64,000 nucleotides of DNA from Blepharisma japonicum (GCA_949751835.1 CATKHK010000001.1:124001-188000); one strand, 5' to 3'; positions 12,404 through 22,490 are shown, counted from the first letter of the stretch. Made by a program: numbers and translations. Notes: a model not told the origin generated them from the letters alone.

Positions 12404-12433
12404 AATTTAAGTAAATCTAGATAGTTAAAATTA

Positions 12434-13525
12434 ATGGCTCTGACCACTTTTAAACGCCTTCATTACTCGCATTACGGAGCAGTGATAAGAGATTCAACCC
12501 ACAACGTGCTCCTTGATGGTGTCATGCAACCTCGGTGTGTAGAAAGCTCCACAGTGATGCACTTAGTCGATCCCCAAACAAGCGAAGAATTATTACTCAT
12601 CGGCACCTGTAATATGTCAACTAAGCTAGCCCACAGAACTAAAGCCCTCGCAGAAAAATTCAAGCCCAACGCAGTTCTTGTCCAGGCAGCACCTCACTTT
12701 TCGGAATATGCTAAAATTGATACCCAGTGTGCCCAAACTTTCCATGAGGAGCTTGTCCGCAGTGGATATGTGGATTATCAGGAACATTTAACCAAGAAAC
12801 CTTTAACTCTTAGAGAACTTATCTTCCAATATAGAAAAAATGTAGCCAAGTTTTGGCTTCATCATACCTTAAGAATCCCTGAAAACTGGTATAGCATTTT
12901 CTTGCCTGGACTAGAAATGAAGTTCGCTGCAGAACTGGGAATTAAGCTGGGAACACCAATTTTATATGCTGGCGACGCATTCGGAATTCAGGGGATGGAG
13001 ATGCTGAGACTCGAAAAAGATTTTGACGTTTTTAAGCCATTGTGGAGATATTGGTGCGGAATGGCAACATCCTGGGTTTCAGAAGTAAAAGATGTGAGAA
13101 AGATATTCACTGACCACAAATTGAAGGACTTAACTGAAACTTTCTTCAATAAGGATCAAATGGCTTGGTTCGTGAGATTTGCTCACAAGATATTCCCAGC
13201 CCAAACTGATGCTTGCATCCACCAAAGAAGTGAAGACATTTTCATTAGACTTGAATCTCAGCTTGATGGAAAGAAGAAATTGGCAGTTGTCAATCAGTGG
13301 CATATGGAAGACATCGAGAAGCTCTGGAGAAAGAAGCACGGAATCGAAATCATAAGACCAGCTACCAGTGGAACTGAAGATTTACCATTAGCAGAAATTG
13401 TTGCTTACATGAAGGGAACAGATCATGATAGACACGCAGCAGAAAAACTCACTGGAACTACAATGGCCACAGAGTCAAGGCAGAATGTTCCTTATTTCGA
13501 TGAGAATCGTAGTCATTTCGGCTAA
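12434..13525 (+). CDS. TraB/PrgY-like (TRABD-type) protein
   Basis: 363 residues, no TGA codon and no intron, with noticeably more C-ending codons than its neighbours, which suggests strong expression. It shows the two-ended TraB pattern: 'ELLLIGTCNMSTKLAHRTKA' then 'FKPNAVLVQAAP' near the N-terminus, and 'KKLAVVNQWHMEDIEKLW' near the C-terminus, matching 'LVGTaHvS...V...kPd.V.vEl' and 'lavVG.gHl.Gi'. The usual GTxH motif is GTCN here, so the first His is missing. TraB proteins are membrane-associated putative metalloproteases or mitochondrial/ER contact proteins; this one has no obvious TM helix. Assignment is moderate. Confidence 0.5.
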   Translation: MALTTFKRLHYSHYGAVIRDSTHNVLLDGVMQPRCVESSTVMHLVDPQTSEELLLIGTCNMSTKLAHRTKALAEKFKPNAVLVQAAPHFSEYAKIDTQCAQTFHEELVRSGYVDYQEHLTKKPLTLRELIFQYRKNVAKFWLHHTLRIPENWYSIFLPGLEMKFAAELGIKLGTPILYAGDAFGIQGMEMLRLEKDFDVFKPLWRYWCGMATSWVSEVKDVRKIFTDHKLKDLTETFFNKDQMAWFVRFAHKIFPAQTDACIHQRSEDIFIRLESQLDGKKKLAVVNQWHMEDIEKLWRKKHGIEIIRPATSGTEDLPLAEIVAYMKGTDHDRHAAEKLTGTTMATESRQNVPYFDENRSHFG

Positions 13526-13541
13526 TCATCTTCTTAATAAA

Positions 13542-14846
13542 ATGTCTGAATTAAGTTATGAAGAAAGGGATAGTGATAGTGAAAGAACGAGAGAAGACCT
13601 TTTTCATGCGAAAGAGGAATTCTTAAACACATTTCAAAGACTTTATTTATACCAGCTTGAGTTTGAAAGGTCTTTGCATGAGCTTTCAATCCAAAAAGCG
13701 ATGCTGGATGAGCATATCGATAGACTGGAATTTTTAGATGCTCAATTACCAGCAGATAATCCTGATAATGTGTTTATGCAGCCTGCTTCAAGGGATTTTT
13801 CATTCAGTAACCCGGGGACAGAAAATACGACTTTCTCTTTTGGAGAAATCGATGAAAATATTGAGGTAGGCAGCATATATCATATCCCTATAGATTTAGA
13901 AGAGTACAAAAAAATTGAAATTCGTCATATATTTCAACCTAAAAAAACAGGCTACGAGCTTACAAAAGAGTTCCCTATCATAATCGGAGAAACTATTGCA
14001 GAGCGATACAGAATTGATAGAATAATTGCATCGACTGATATGTCATGTGTCCTTGAATGTGCTGACCTTACTGGCAAACGAAAAACTTGTATCAAAGTTA
14101 TAGAAAACGACAAAAGGTGCTTAGATAGAGGAATGGACGAAATAAGAATCCTTGAGACTTTAAAAGAAAATTCTAAAGAAAGCTTATATAAATCTCATAT
14201 AGGAAATTCACTTGATTATTTTTACTTTAAAGAGCATTTATTTATCGTTTTTGAATTGCTGGGAGAAACTCTAGCCACTATGATTTCTGATGAAGAATAC
14301 TATGGGACTGTAAAAGAACAGATAAAGCCTATAACAATTCAGCTTTTACAAGCTTTACAATTTATCCATTCAAATAATCTTATTCATGGAGATTTAAATC
14401 CAGAAAATATCCTTGAAGTGAAGAAAGTTAAGGAAAATGGGAAAATCGATATAAGGATAGTAGATTTTAATTCCAGTGTGTTTTTTGATGATGAACTGAT
14501 ATCATTTCCTATGCTTGCATATACAGCTCCTGAGATAGTTAACTCTAGAATTTGTGATAAATCAGATATGTGAAGCCTTGGGTGTATTATTGCAGAGATT
14601 TATTTGGGAAGACCTTTATTCCAGCCTAATTCTGAAGAAGAATTATTATATCAAATTCAAGAAACAATTGGATCATTTAATGATTTAGACTTAAGCATGC
14701 ATGCAGAGTATAAAATAGCGGATCCGTTATCTGAACTAATCACCGACGATCCTAGATTGTTAGATTTTTTATCTTTATTATTATCGCCTAACCCTGCTAA
14801 CAGACCTGGACCAGCTGAAGCATTGGAGCATACTTGGTTGATTTAA
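13542..14846 (+). CDS. CMGC/DYRK-like Ser/Thr protein kinase
   Basis: 434 residues. I start at the ATG 16 bp after the upstream stop. The N-terminal 150 residues include a helical segment. The kinase domain has 'ERYRIDRIIAST', the lysine in 'KTCIKVIEN', 'HGDLNPENIL' (HRD loop with Gly for Arg, close to the DYRK 'HCDLKPEN'), 'IVDFNSSVF' (DFG with Asn for Gly; DYRK has DFGSS), and 'APEIV'. The TGA at 14571..14573 encodes the Trp of 'DMWSLGCIIAE', an invariant kinase position. Catalytic Lys, Asp and Asn appear present, so activity is possible but the DFN is unusual. The segment at 14418-14432 resembles an intron but lacks the position-10 A and is kept. Confidence 0.85.
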
Positions 14847-14900
14847 AAGTATTTTAAATAAATACATGTGAATCAATAAACACTATTTTAATTAATTACA

Positions 14901-15275
14901 TTAAATAGTCATTTTTCCTACTTTTTTATTCACACTCGTTTTCGTATTGTCGGCTAAAATCTGTCTGTTATGGCAAATTTTTATGCTATCATTCGCAATT
15001 GGGATTCCTTCTTCTTCATTTTCAATGTCAAAATTGGTATCAAGCATTTTAATGACTTTGGTGTTGCCACTATCTGTTGTGCTTTTATCATTATAATCAT
15101 CGTCCTTTTCGTACTCTATATTAACTGTTAATCTTCTGCTCCACGTTACTCTTTTTTTGTTTTTTCTTACAATTTTTCCTTTATTTTCTTTTAAAATTTC
15201 GATATTTCTTATTGATTTTCTCTTCGAATTATTTTCTTTGTCTTTTCCACGAGGCTTACTGCAGGAATCTCCCAT
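14901..15275 (-). CDS. Small N-myristoylated protein with PP1-docking motif
   Basis: 124 residues, very basic then acidic. The N-terminus MGDSCSKP fits an N-myristoylation site (Gly2, Ser or small residue at 6) with Cys5 available for palmitoylation. 'KKRVTW' at residues 40-45 matches the RVxF/W motif that docks regulators onto protein phosphatase 1. The rest is polar and likely disordered. A membrane-tethered PP1 regulator is a reasonable guess, based only on these two short motifs. Confidence 0.6.
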   Translation of the reverse strand: MGDSCSKPRGKDKENNSKRKSIRNIEILKENKGKIVRKNKKRVTWSRRLTVNIEYEKDDDYNDKSTTDSGNTKVIKMLDTNFDIENEEEGIPIANDSIKICHNRQILADNTKTSVNKKVGKMTI

Positions 15276-15307
15276 CTTAAAAATTACTATTATTCCACAG
15301 ATAATTA

Positions 15308-15928
15308 TTATTTAAAGCCTAATTTTTTCTTCTTATAGCTTTTAGAGCCATGCGATTTTTTGTGTTTTTTGGGTTTAGACTTCATGACCTGCTCCCACTT
15401 CTTTTTAGAAAATTTTAACTCATTATCTTGTGCTAAAAGCTGCTCTACCAGAGGTTTTCTTCTTTTTTCTTTGTCAATTTTTTGGCTTTTTGGCTCATCT
15501 GGAGCACTAATTACTGTTCCAATTTGGAAAAACTTTGGAAGCTCTTTGATATCGTTCCTTTTATAATGGTGCTTTGGATCTAAATGTCTTCTTAATCGAA
15601 TGGCCTCAAGATCCTGCTGGATTTCTGGGGTCATTATTGGAGCTTTCATATTAAACCATTTTGGGCCTGCTGTGTCGTCTTGGGTTTTCTTTTTCTTTTT
15701 AGGTGGTATAATCGGTGGGACCTTTAACTTGAATTCTCCACCAGCATCATTAATTTTATATAAATTGCACTTGGCTTTAATAATAGCTTCAGCTTCTTTT
15801 GATCTGTGGCTTCCAGGCTCTCCATCTAAACTTGGAAAAAGTGATGAATTTTCCAATAATTTGTCGAGTTCTTGATTTTCAAGCTTATTTGTAAGTGATG
15901 ATTTGCTTTCTATTTCTTCGAAAAGCAT
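15308..15928 (-). CDS. FCF2: Fcf2/DNTTIP2-like pre-rRNA processing factor
   Basis: 206 residues. The C-terminal half matches the Fcf2 domain: 'GPKWFNMKAPIMTPEIQQDL', 'RLRRHLDPKHHYKRNDIKEL', 'PKFFQIGTVI', and 'RRKPLVEQLLAQDNELKFSK', followed by a Lys-rich tail. Fcf2 acts in the nucleolar SSU processome during early 18S rRNA processing. The N-terminal 70 residues are acidic. The gene is divergent from the MYND-kinase gene, with 79 bp between start codons. Confidence 0.92.
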   Translation of the reverse strand: MLFEEIESKSSLTNKLENQELDKLLENSSLFPSLDGEPGSHRSKEAEAIIKAKCNLYKINDAGGEFKLKVPPIIPPKKKKKTQDDTAGPKWFNMKAPIMTPEIQQDLEAIRLRRHLDPKHHYKRNDIKELPKFFQIGTVISAPDEPKSQKIDKEKRRKPLVEQLLAQDNELKFSKKKWEQVMKSKPKKHKKSHGSKSYKKKKLGFK

Positions 15929-16007
15929 ATTTATAAGATGGAATTAAAAATAAAAAATTGATTATAAAAGTAATAAAAATCTGATAATATAACGTATATT
16001 GTATAAG

Positions 16008-17378
16008 ATGGAGTGTTGTAACCCAGACTGTTCAAACTTGTCGTCTGATACAATTGTTTGTAGAAATTGCTGTATGACGAGATATTGCTCTGATGAATGC
16101 TTAAAGATAGATTGAGCATTAAACCACTCAAAACATTGCCAACCTCATGTGTATTCTTTAGAAGACTTACAAATAGTATCAAATCATAGCTCGTCAAAAT
16201 TAGGAAGAGGGTCATATGGAGAAGTCAGACTGATTTTTACTAAAAAAGGAGAAAAGTTGGCTTTAAAATCAATTAGCAAGAATTTAATAGAAACAAAAAT
16301 TCCATTAAAAATTTTATATAGAGAAATATCAGTACACAGATCATTATGTCATAGAAACATAATAAAACTTTATGACCATTTAGAAGATCCATCCAGCATT
16401 TATTTAGTGCTAGAATATGCTGAACATGGGAATTTATTTACACATATAAAAAGAAAAAGGAAACTAACTGAACTAGAAGCATGGAATTTTTTTACCCAAG
16501 TTTGTATAGGAATTAACTATCTGCATGAACAACAAGTCATTCATAGAGACATAAAGCCTGAAAATATTTTATTAGGGATTGACAATCTAGTAAAAATTTG
16601 TGATTTCGGCTGATGCGCATGTGGTACTGAAGAAAGATCCACCTTTTGTGGAACATTAGACTATATGGCCCCAGAAGTGCTAAGCTTAGATCGGTATTCG
16701 TATGAAGTCGATATTTGGGCTTTAGGCATACTTTTATATGAAATGCTGCATGGATATGCCCCTTTTAGAGCAAAAAGTGACAGGGCTAAATGCCAGCTAA
16801 TTTTAAATAAAACTTTTATTTTTGGACCAGGAATTACAGATGAAGCTAAAAATTTGATAAGCAGCTTGCTAACTGATGCACATTCTAGGCCTACAATAAA
16901 AGACATTTTGAAGCATGACTGAATAAGGAAATATGCTCATAATGCTATTGAGGAAGGATGTTTGGTAAATCATCCAGAATTTGGTGATGGGATTATTTCA
17001 AATGTTCGAGGGCTGATATGTGAAGTAGAATTTGGAATTTTTTTAAAAGAATTTGTGATTAATGACTTAGTGGAGACATGTACAATTAAAGAATTTAACG
17101 AACAAGAAGATTATACAATTTCTGCTAGTGGAATTGGATTGCCAAAGCCTGTGAAAGAAAATAAGGAAAAAACAGAAGAAAATAAAGGAAATAAGAAGGA
17201 AGAGCATGCAAACTTAGAAATTTCAGATTCAGCTTTGGAAATGAAAATCAAAGAGTTAAATCAGCTGAAATTTATATTAGAAGCACCTATAATTAGACGT
17301 GAAAAGAAAAATGACTCAATCAACGATGAAAGTGTAATTGAAAGCTTGTTGTCAAGCTTCAGTTGTGTGAAGAGATAG
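16008..17378 (+). CDS. MYND zinc finger fused to an Aurora-like Ser/Thr kinase
   Basis: 456 residues in one frame ending in TAG. Residues 3-44 form a MYND-type zinc finger: C4, C8, C18, C21, C27, C31, H40, C44 with the typical 'RYCS..C' and Trp36 (encoded by TGA). A kinase domain follows at once: glycine loop 'LGRGSYGEV' (65-73), Lys87, 'HRDIKPENILL' (179-189), 'DFGW' (199-202, Trp encoded by TGA at 16611) and 'TFCGTLDYMAPEVL', the Aurora activation-loop pattern, plus 'VDIWALGILLYE'. All catalytic residues are present. After the kinase comes 'CLVNHPEFGDGIISNVRGLI' and a charged tail of about 130 residues. The two domains are in one uninterrupted frame, so the fusion is not an artefact of joining. 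Confidence 0.9.
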
Positions 17379-17464
17379 TGTACAATATTTAATAAAATTT
17401 TTCATTGCAAAATTTAAACAATTAGGCGAAAACCTATAATAAAAAATTCTTTCTTTATGTGTAG

Positions 17465-18751
17465 ATGTATGAAAAAGTGGTCAATAGGGATTTAAATATG
17501 ATTACAACTAGAACAGAGTTATTAGAGAAGAGAAGAAAAGAAAAGATTCCTGATGTCAGTTATGATATTGATGGAGATGGTAATGTAAGCCCACTAGACT
17601 ATTTTGTCGCTAGAAGACATGATAAGGACAAAGATGGGAAACTGACTTCTGAAGAAAGAATTATGGCAAAAGAATTTTTTCAGACTGAGCTTCATAAGTT
17701 TATACTTGATGGAGAAAACCACGGTCCTCATAGGCCAAATAGGCTATTACAAATAAATGGGATCCCAATCTATCATGATGATTTTAGTGTTCTTCATCAA
17801 AACAATAATCTAAATGCTGAAGATATCCAAAGAATCACCCTTAAAACTGTTCAAGAGAAACGAAGAAAAGAAAAGAAAGACACTGCAAAAAATATTGCAG
17901 ATACCAAAATCGTACATAAAAATCCTTTTTTACTTTTTCCAAGAAATTCCCCAGGAATCAGTTATGCATCAAAAATTTCTCAGCAAAAAAAACTAGAAAA
18001 AGAAACTGCTCGAGAAGTTCAAGGGCTTTCTAGGACCCCAGATGCCCTTAATCCTAGAGAACTTTCCACAAATTATAATGAATTTCCAAAATTTCAATCA
18101 AAATCAGAGCTTGATGAGTTTAGAAAAACTCAGGCTTCAGAAACAGGAAATGGGATTGGGAACAGACTGGTTAAAAAAACTATAGAAAATGATGAAAAAT
18201 GAGCTGAAAAATGGGCTGAAAAAGTCCCAGAAAATAAAGGATTTCTGAATTTCAAACAAAGAGTAGAAGAAATGAGGAAAAAAGATGCAGAGCGCACAGT
18301 TAAACGTTTTGAAAAGATAAAAAAGAATGGTATCCATGATAAAGATCTTCCGAAATTCCAAGAAAACTGTAAAAAATATTGAGAAAGAAACAGAAGTGCT
18401 ACCCCAACTCCAAATATTTCAGTTCCAAATAATCTTAAAAGTGATCAGCAAAGTGAGAACTCTATAAAAACTGAAAGGATTAATTATCAAGAAGAAAAGT
18501 TGCCAAAAAGATCAGTAACACCAACTCCATTTCTAAAGCAAACTGAGTTCGTCCCTATATTTAAAGAAAAATCTGAAGTAATAATTCCAGACCTTGATCT
18601 CAATCATCAAAAAAAATATAAATTCACTGAAACTTTTACGAATTTACAGCCAAGTCGTCCGCTGACTGATAGGACAAAAGATGCATACTCTTCAATTAGT
18701 TCTCATAGGAACATAAAAATTTCACCAATAAGAACAAGAGGATTTGTTTAA
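17465..18751 (+). CDS. EF-hand protein, 428 residues
   Basis: TGA codons in 'DEKWAEKW' and 'KKYWERN' read as Trp unite the frame. Near residues 38-70 are two adjacent EF-hand loops, 'DIDGDGNVSPLD' and 'DKDKDGKLTSEE', both with Asp/Asn/Glu at the calcium-binding positions. The rest is polar and basic, with Ser-Thr-Pro-Thr-Pro sites (SATPTPN, SVTPTPF) that could be phosphorylated. A paired calcium switch with a long disordered tail is expected; partners unknown. Ends TAA. Confidence 0.75.
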
Positions 18752-18810
18752 CACAAATATGTAATAAATGGCTAATTTTAATATTAGTGGTCATTTAAAT
18801 AATTTATTTA

Positions 18811-20289
18811 TTAATATCTTCCTGCTTTCATTTTTTGGTTGACAAAAGTAACGCTATTCACATTATGAGTTTGATATGACAGAAACTCTTCATAATGACT
18901 CTCGAGCTTCTCTTTACTCAAAATTTTGCAGACTATTGGAAGCTCATATACTACTTCAAACTCTAAAAAGGGATGAAAAAATGCTACAGTTTGATAGATA
19001 TCTTCAATACTCATAATCCCAAGTGCTGCTGAAATAAAGCCAGCATATAGCTCCTGGACAACTGAGGCACTTTCAAAATGCTGAGCTTCAGCATACTCCT
19101 CAAAGGCAGTTCTTTTTTCTTCGTCACTATCAAGTTCATTTCCTGCAGGCTGCTGATCAACATAATCAGGCCCGTCATAATAAAGCAGTGTATAATTAGT
19201 TTCATAGAAATATTTGCTTACCATTAAATATAATAGTCCAGCAGCCAAAAGTCTTGGTGAATATTTCATAATATCGAAATCCAGTACAGCGACGTCTAAA
19301 ATTTGTAAAATTTCTCGATATCTTAAATATGATTGGTTATTTGGGTATTTAAAAGCAATAAATCTCTTTTCAAAAAGCTCGTTTTGTTTTTTCTTTTCTT
19401 CTGGAGGTAAATCATCAAAATCAGTGGTTTTGTTATAGTTTACACAGCCAAAATGATATTCTATAAATATATCCCATTGAGTTATGAGCCAATTTAGCCA
19501 GTTGAAAACTGTTGCTGGGAATACTTTCCACTGAAGAATTTTCAAGATAAAATTTTCCATGAATCGAATAGACTCTAGTGAATAGCCATTATCACATGAT
19601 CTTGCCCAGTCTTCTATTTTTGGTGGATAAACTTCTTCAATTTTTGCAGCTAAATTTAAGCAGCACATCCCAATCAGCTGGAATTCTTCTTTTTTTATAT
19701 TTTGGTAGCTTGATAAAAATCGATCGACATAAGTCACCCCTAAATGGAAAGTTTCCCTTTTCAACGTAAATTCAGATGCAACTTCCATCATCCAATCATA
19801 TAAAATCGTCCTCATAGTGCAGCTTACATTTTTTTGCATAGTCTGCAAACAGTAAGGATTTGGCATATACTCGAGCTCTTTTTCCATCATAGAATTCAAA
19901 TATTCTAAGTCCTTAGGTTTCCACAATGTAGAAGGAGAAACATCATATTCTTCTACTTCTAATGGCTCATAATCAGGAGGTGGAGGCTGAACATCACAGA
20001 ATTCTTGAACAAAAGAAGACGATGATTTTTGTTTTTGATTAATTTTTTCAAGTGAATCTGCTTCAAAAGACGGCCTTATGGTAAGGTCCTCAATATTTTC
20101 ATCACACTCAAATTTTACATGTGGAGAAGAATTGCCACTTGTGGATTTTGATGAAGTGTTATCTTCGATAACCTTTTCTTTAAGGTAATTCTTGGTAGGA
20201 GCATAAAGATTTTCTTTCATTCGGGAGGAGGATATAGGGGAGATTGCAGACTTGTGAGAGAGAGGTGTAAAACTTGAAAATTGATGCAT
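18811..20289 (-). CDS. Cyclin, closest in motif to cyclin E/A/B type
   Basis: 492 residues. The cyclin box is clear from about residue 155: 'MRTILYDWMMEVASEFTLKR', 'ETFHLGVTYVDRFLSS', 'LIGMCCLNLAAKIEEVYPPK', including the conserved Lys and Glu for CDK binding. A C-terminal cyclin-like fold follows, with a 60-residue acidic insertion ('DEEKRTAFEEYAEA'). The 'EEVYPPK' block and 'W..FP.T' region look like cyclin E. The first 130 residues are Ser-rich with possible degradation sites. It should bind and activate a CDK. A GC-rich patch lies just upstream at 20316-20335. Confidence 0.88.
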   Translation of the reverse strand: MHQFSSFTPLSHKSAISPISSSRMKENLYAPTKNYLKEKVIEDNTSSKSTSGNSSPHVKFECDENIEDLTIRPSFEADSLEKINQKQKSSSSFVQEFCDVQPPPPDYEPLEVEEYDVSPSTLWKPKDLEYLNSMMEKELEYMPNPYCLQTMQKNVSCTMRTILYDWMMEVASEFTLKRETFHLGVTYVDRFLSSYQNIKKEEFQLIGMCCLNLAAKIEEVYPPKIEDWARSCDNGYSLESIRFMENFILKILQWKVFPATVFNWLNWLITQWDIFIEYHFGCVNYNKTTDFDDLPPEEKKKQNELFEKRFIAFKYPNNQSYLRYREILQILDVAVLDFDIMKYSPRLLAAGLLYLMVSKYFYETNYTLLYYDGPDYVDQQPAGNELDSDEEKRTAFEEYAEAQHFESASVVQELYAGFISAALGIMSIEDIYQTVAFFHPFLEFEVVYELPIVCKILSKEKLESHYEEFLSYQTHNVNSVTFVNQKMKAGRY

Positions 20290-20780
20290 TTTTGTTTAGT
20301 TAAATATATTTGAACGTGACCAAACCCGCCATGAATTCTTGATTTATAGGTAAAGTGCGACTTTGTAGTGCCATTTATGTGCAAGAAAATATTTTGCACT
20401 TAATGAACGAGCTCATGCTGAATTGAAAGGCATTACAATATAAAAGTAGTAAAATAGAGAGAATTTTTATTTTTAAAACCCTTGATTGAAATTCTATCTT
20501 TGGAATTTTGCGATATTTGGGAAACAATTAAAATACTAGTTTACGATGCAAATTTTATAAGTAAATAGATATTTATTCCATTAGGATATCAGATTATCGA
20601 TATAAAATATTGTTATGCTATATTTTAAATTCTGGGAAAATTTTTCCTAATGTCACGATTTGATTATGCTTATTTTGATTTTCAATCCTTATTATGTTGC
20701 ATATACTAAACGAATAATTGCCATTTTATAATGGCTGTCGAGATTCTATAAATTAATTCTTTTAATAATTTTCTATAATT
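20290..20780. other. Divergent intergenic region between cyclin and LPDID-repeat genes
   Basis: About 490 bp. The first 50 bp next to the cyclin start carry an unusual GC-rich stretch (GTGACCAAACCCGCCATG at 20317-20334). The remainder is AT-rich without coding character. A 24-nt stretch at 20727-20750 resembles one at 49549-49574. No RNA gene recognised. Confidence 0.4.
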
Positions 20781-22178
20781 ATGAAGAAAGCAAGTCTCGG
20801 AGGAAAAGGCAAAAAAACATCTAAAGCAAGCAGAATTTCATTAGAATCAAAAAATATTGTCAATCAAAACACTAATTATCCAGCTCAGGATAGCAATAAC
20901 CCACCAAGCCCTTTTAAAACCACTGAACACAGTCACTCTCTGCCTAAATCCGATAATCAAAAATCTCAACCTATCAAAGCAATATTTCCAGACGCTACTG
21001 TATGTCAATCAGAGTTTATGTCATCTACTCAAGTTTTTTCAAACATTTTACCCAATCAGCCAGATTTAAGTGAAGAGCTCCCAGACATTGATAAAGAAAT
21101 ATTAAGCCAATCAAAGATTTATTCTGAGTCTCTAGAAGAATCTCTTCCTAACATTGAGCCTACAAATAATTTTCATCTAACTTTATATAATAATTCCAGT
21201 CAATATCAAGATCTTCCAGACATTGATACAGCACTATCAAATCTTCCAGACATTGATTCAGCACTATCAAATCTTCCAGACATTGATTCAGCGTTATCAA
21301 ATCCTCCAAGTTTTTCAATTAATAATAATGATCTTGCACCTACCGAAGATCTTCTTCCTGATATAGGGTATCCTCCAAGTTCAAATACCCAGCCTGATGA
21401 TGATCTTCCAGACATCAGTGCATCACAATCAGTTTTTATCCTACCTATCCAGCCTAAAATTCCTAAGGATTTCTTAAAAAAAGTCTCATATATAAAGCCT
21501 ATAGCAAATATTGATATCCAGCCGGCTATATCTGACTCACAAGTAGGAGATAAAGATCTCCCAGATATATCAAGCTGCTCCACTTCAAATCCAGCATCAA
21601 TTAAGCTGCCCCAGGAATATTCTAACGAAGAAGATCTTCCATTTATTCCAAGCATTCCCCAAAATCCAATAATAACAGAAGAGAAACAGGAAAATGAACT
21701 TTCTCAGAAAAGTCTGATAGGAAGCATTTATAAATCTTGGGAAAAATCTATAACTGAAAAAATAAAAGAAGGAGAAAAGCTGCCATCTACAAAAATTAAA
21801 ACAAAGAAAACCATTAAAATTCAGCTTCCAATAAGCATGAAATGTACGTATTGTGAAAATGATAGGTATGAGTCAGACTTTTTCCCTATGTATTATGGTG
21901 CTGAAAAAGAATTAATCTGCAAAATGTGCTGGAATATTAATACACTTACAGCAGAAAGTGAAAAAATCGAGATCAAAAATAAATGCAGTGCTTGTGAGGA
22001 ATGAAAACACAGGTATTTTGGGGAGCAAGTATGCCCGAAAAATTGCGTTGTATGTCAGGATTGCCAATATTCTTATATGTTTAATTGCAAAATTCGTGGA
22101 AGAAAAGAAGAATTGTGCGCTTACTGTGACAAAAAACTAGTAAAGAAAAATGGGCCTTGGCCTGTAATGGCAGCTTAA
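20781..22178 (+). CDS. LPDID-repeat protein with C-terminal Cys cluster
   Basis: 465 residues. The long N-terminal part is disordered and contains many copies of the acidic motif LPDID or a variant (ELPDID, DLPDIS, LLPDIG, DLPFIP), about nine in total, three of them in a perfect tandem block. The C-terminal 125 residues carry a Cys-rich module: 'CTYCEND', 'CKMCWN', 'CSACEEWKHRYFGEQVC', 'CVVCQDCQYS', 'CAYCDKKL', about 14 Cys with CxxC spacing, so probably several zinc sites. TGA encodes the Trp in CEEW. Repeated short acidic motifs plus a zinc module suggest a scaffold. No family recognised. Confidence 0.75.
21210..21299 (+). repeat. Three 30-bp tandem repeats (10-residue units with LPDID)
   Basis: Three consecutive 30-bp copies encode (D/N)LPDID(T/S)ALS. 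Copies two and three differ at only two bases (GCACTA against GCGTTA), so the array is recent and stays in frame with the host gene. Confidence 0.9.
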
Positions 22179-22213
22179 ACATAATTATATCTATAATAAA
22201 ACTTTTATAATAA

Positions 22214-22354
22214 ATGGCAAGGGCTATAATTTTCGATGATAAATATGACCCGAGACATAAGCTCTTTGAATTGCTATTATTTTTTGTAACTCTGAAGAGA
22301 GAGTCTTACATCATGCTGAATACAAATGAAAACTATTCATGCCAAAAATACTAA
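22214..22354 (+). CDS. Possible small protein, 46 residues
   Basis: A short frame starts with ATGGC in the usual AT-rich context and ends TAA TAG. The residues begin MARAIIFDDKYDPRHKLFEL and have ordinary codon use. A 16-nt intron-like sequence with A at position 10 (22286-22301) would give an alternative C-terminus. Nothing else supports it, so it may be chance. Confidence 0.3.
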   Translation: MARAIIFDDKYDPRHKLFELLLFFVTLKRESYIMLNTNENYSCQKY

Positions 22355-22490
22355 TAGCCTTTATTAATTTTCACTAATCTATATAATTATAATAAATCAA
22401 TATCAGGAACAGCATATTTTTACAATTTTACTTTAATTTAGTAGCTGAAAATTAAAATTTCTTTAGAAATGCTCAATGATTAGCTTAAAC

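Noticed and set aside
14418-14432. GTGAAGAAAGTTAAG in the DYRK-like kinase as a 15-nt intron
   Set aside because: It is GT...AG and a multiple of three, but nucleotide 10 is G, not A as in all other introns here, and the frame is fine without removing it.
15931-16215. Minus-strand frame of 94 codons
   Set aside because: It overlaps the MYND finger coding sequence on the plus strand, which has a clear conserved pattern; the minus frame is a shadow.
22286-22301. 16-nt intron in the small ORF at 22214
   Set aside because: It has A at position 10, but both readings give short unsupported proteins, so no evidence favours splicing.
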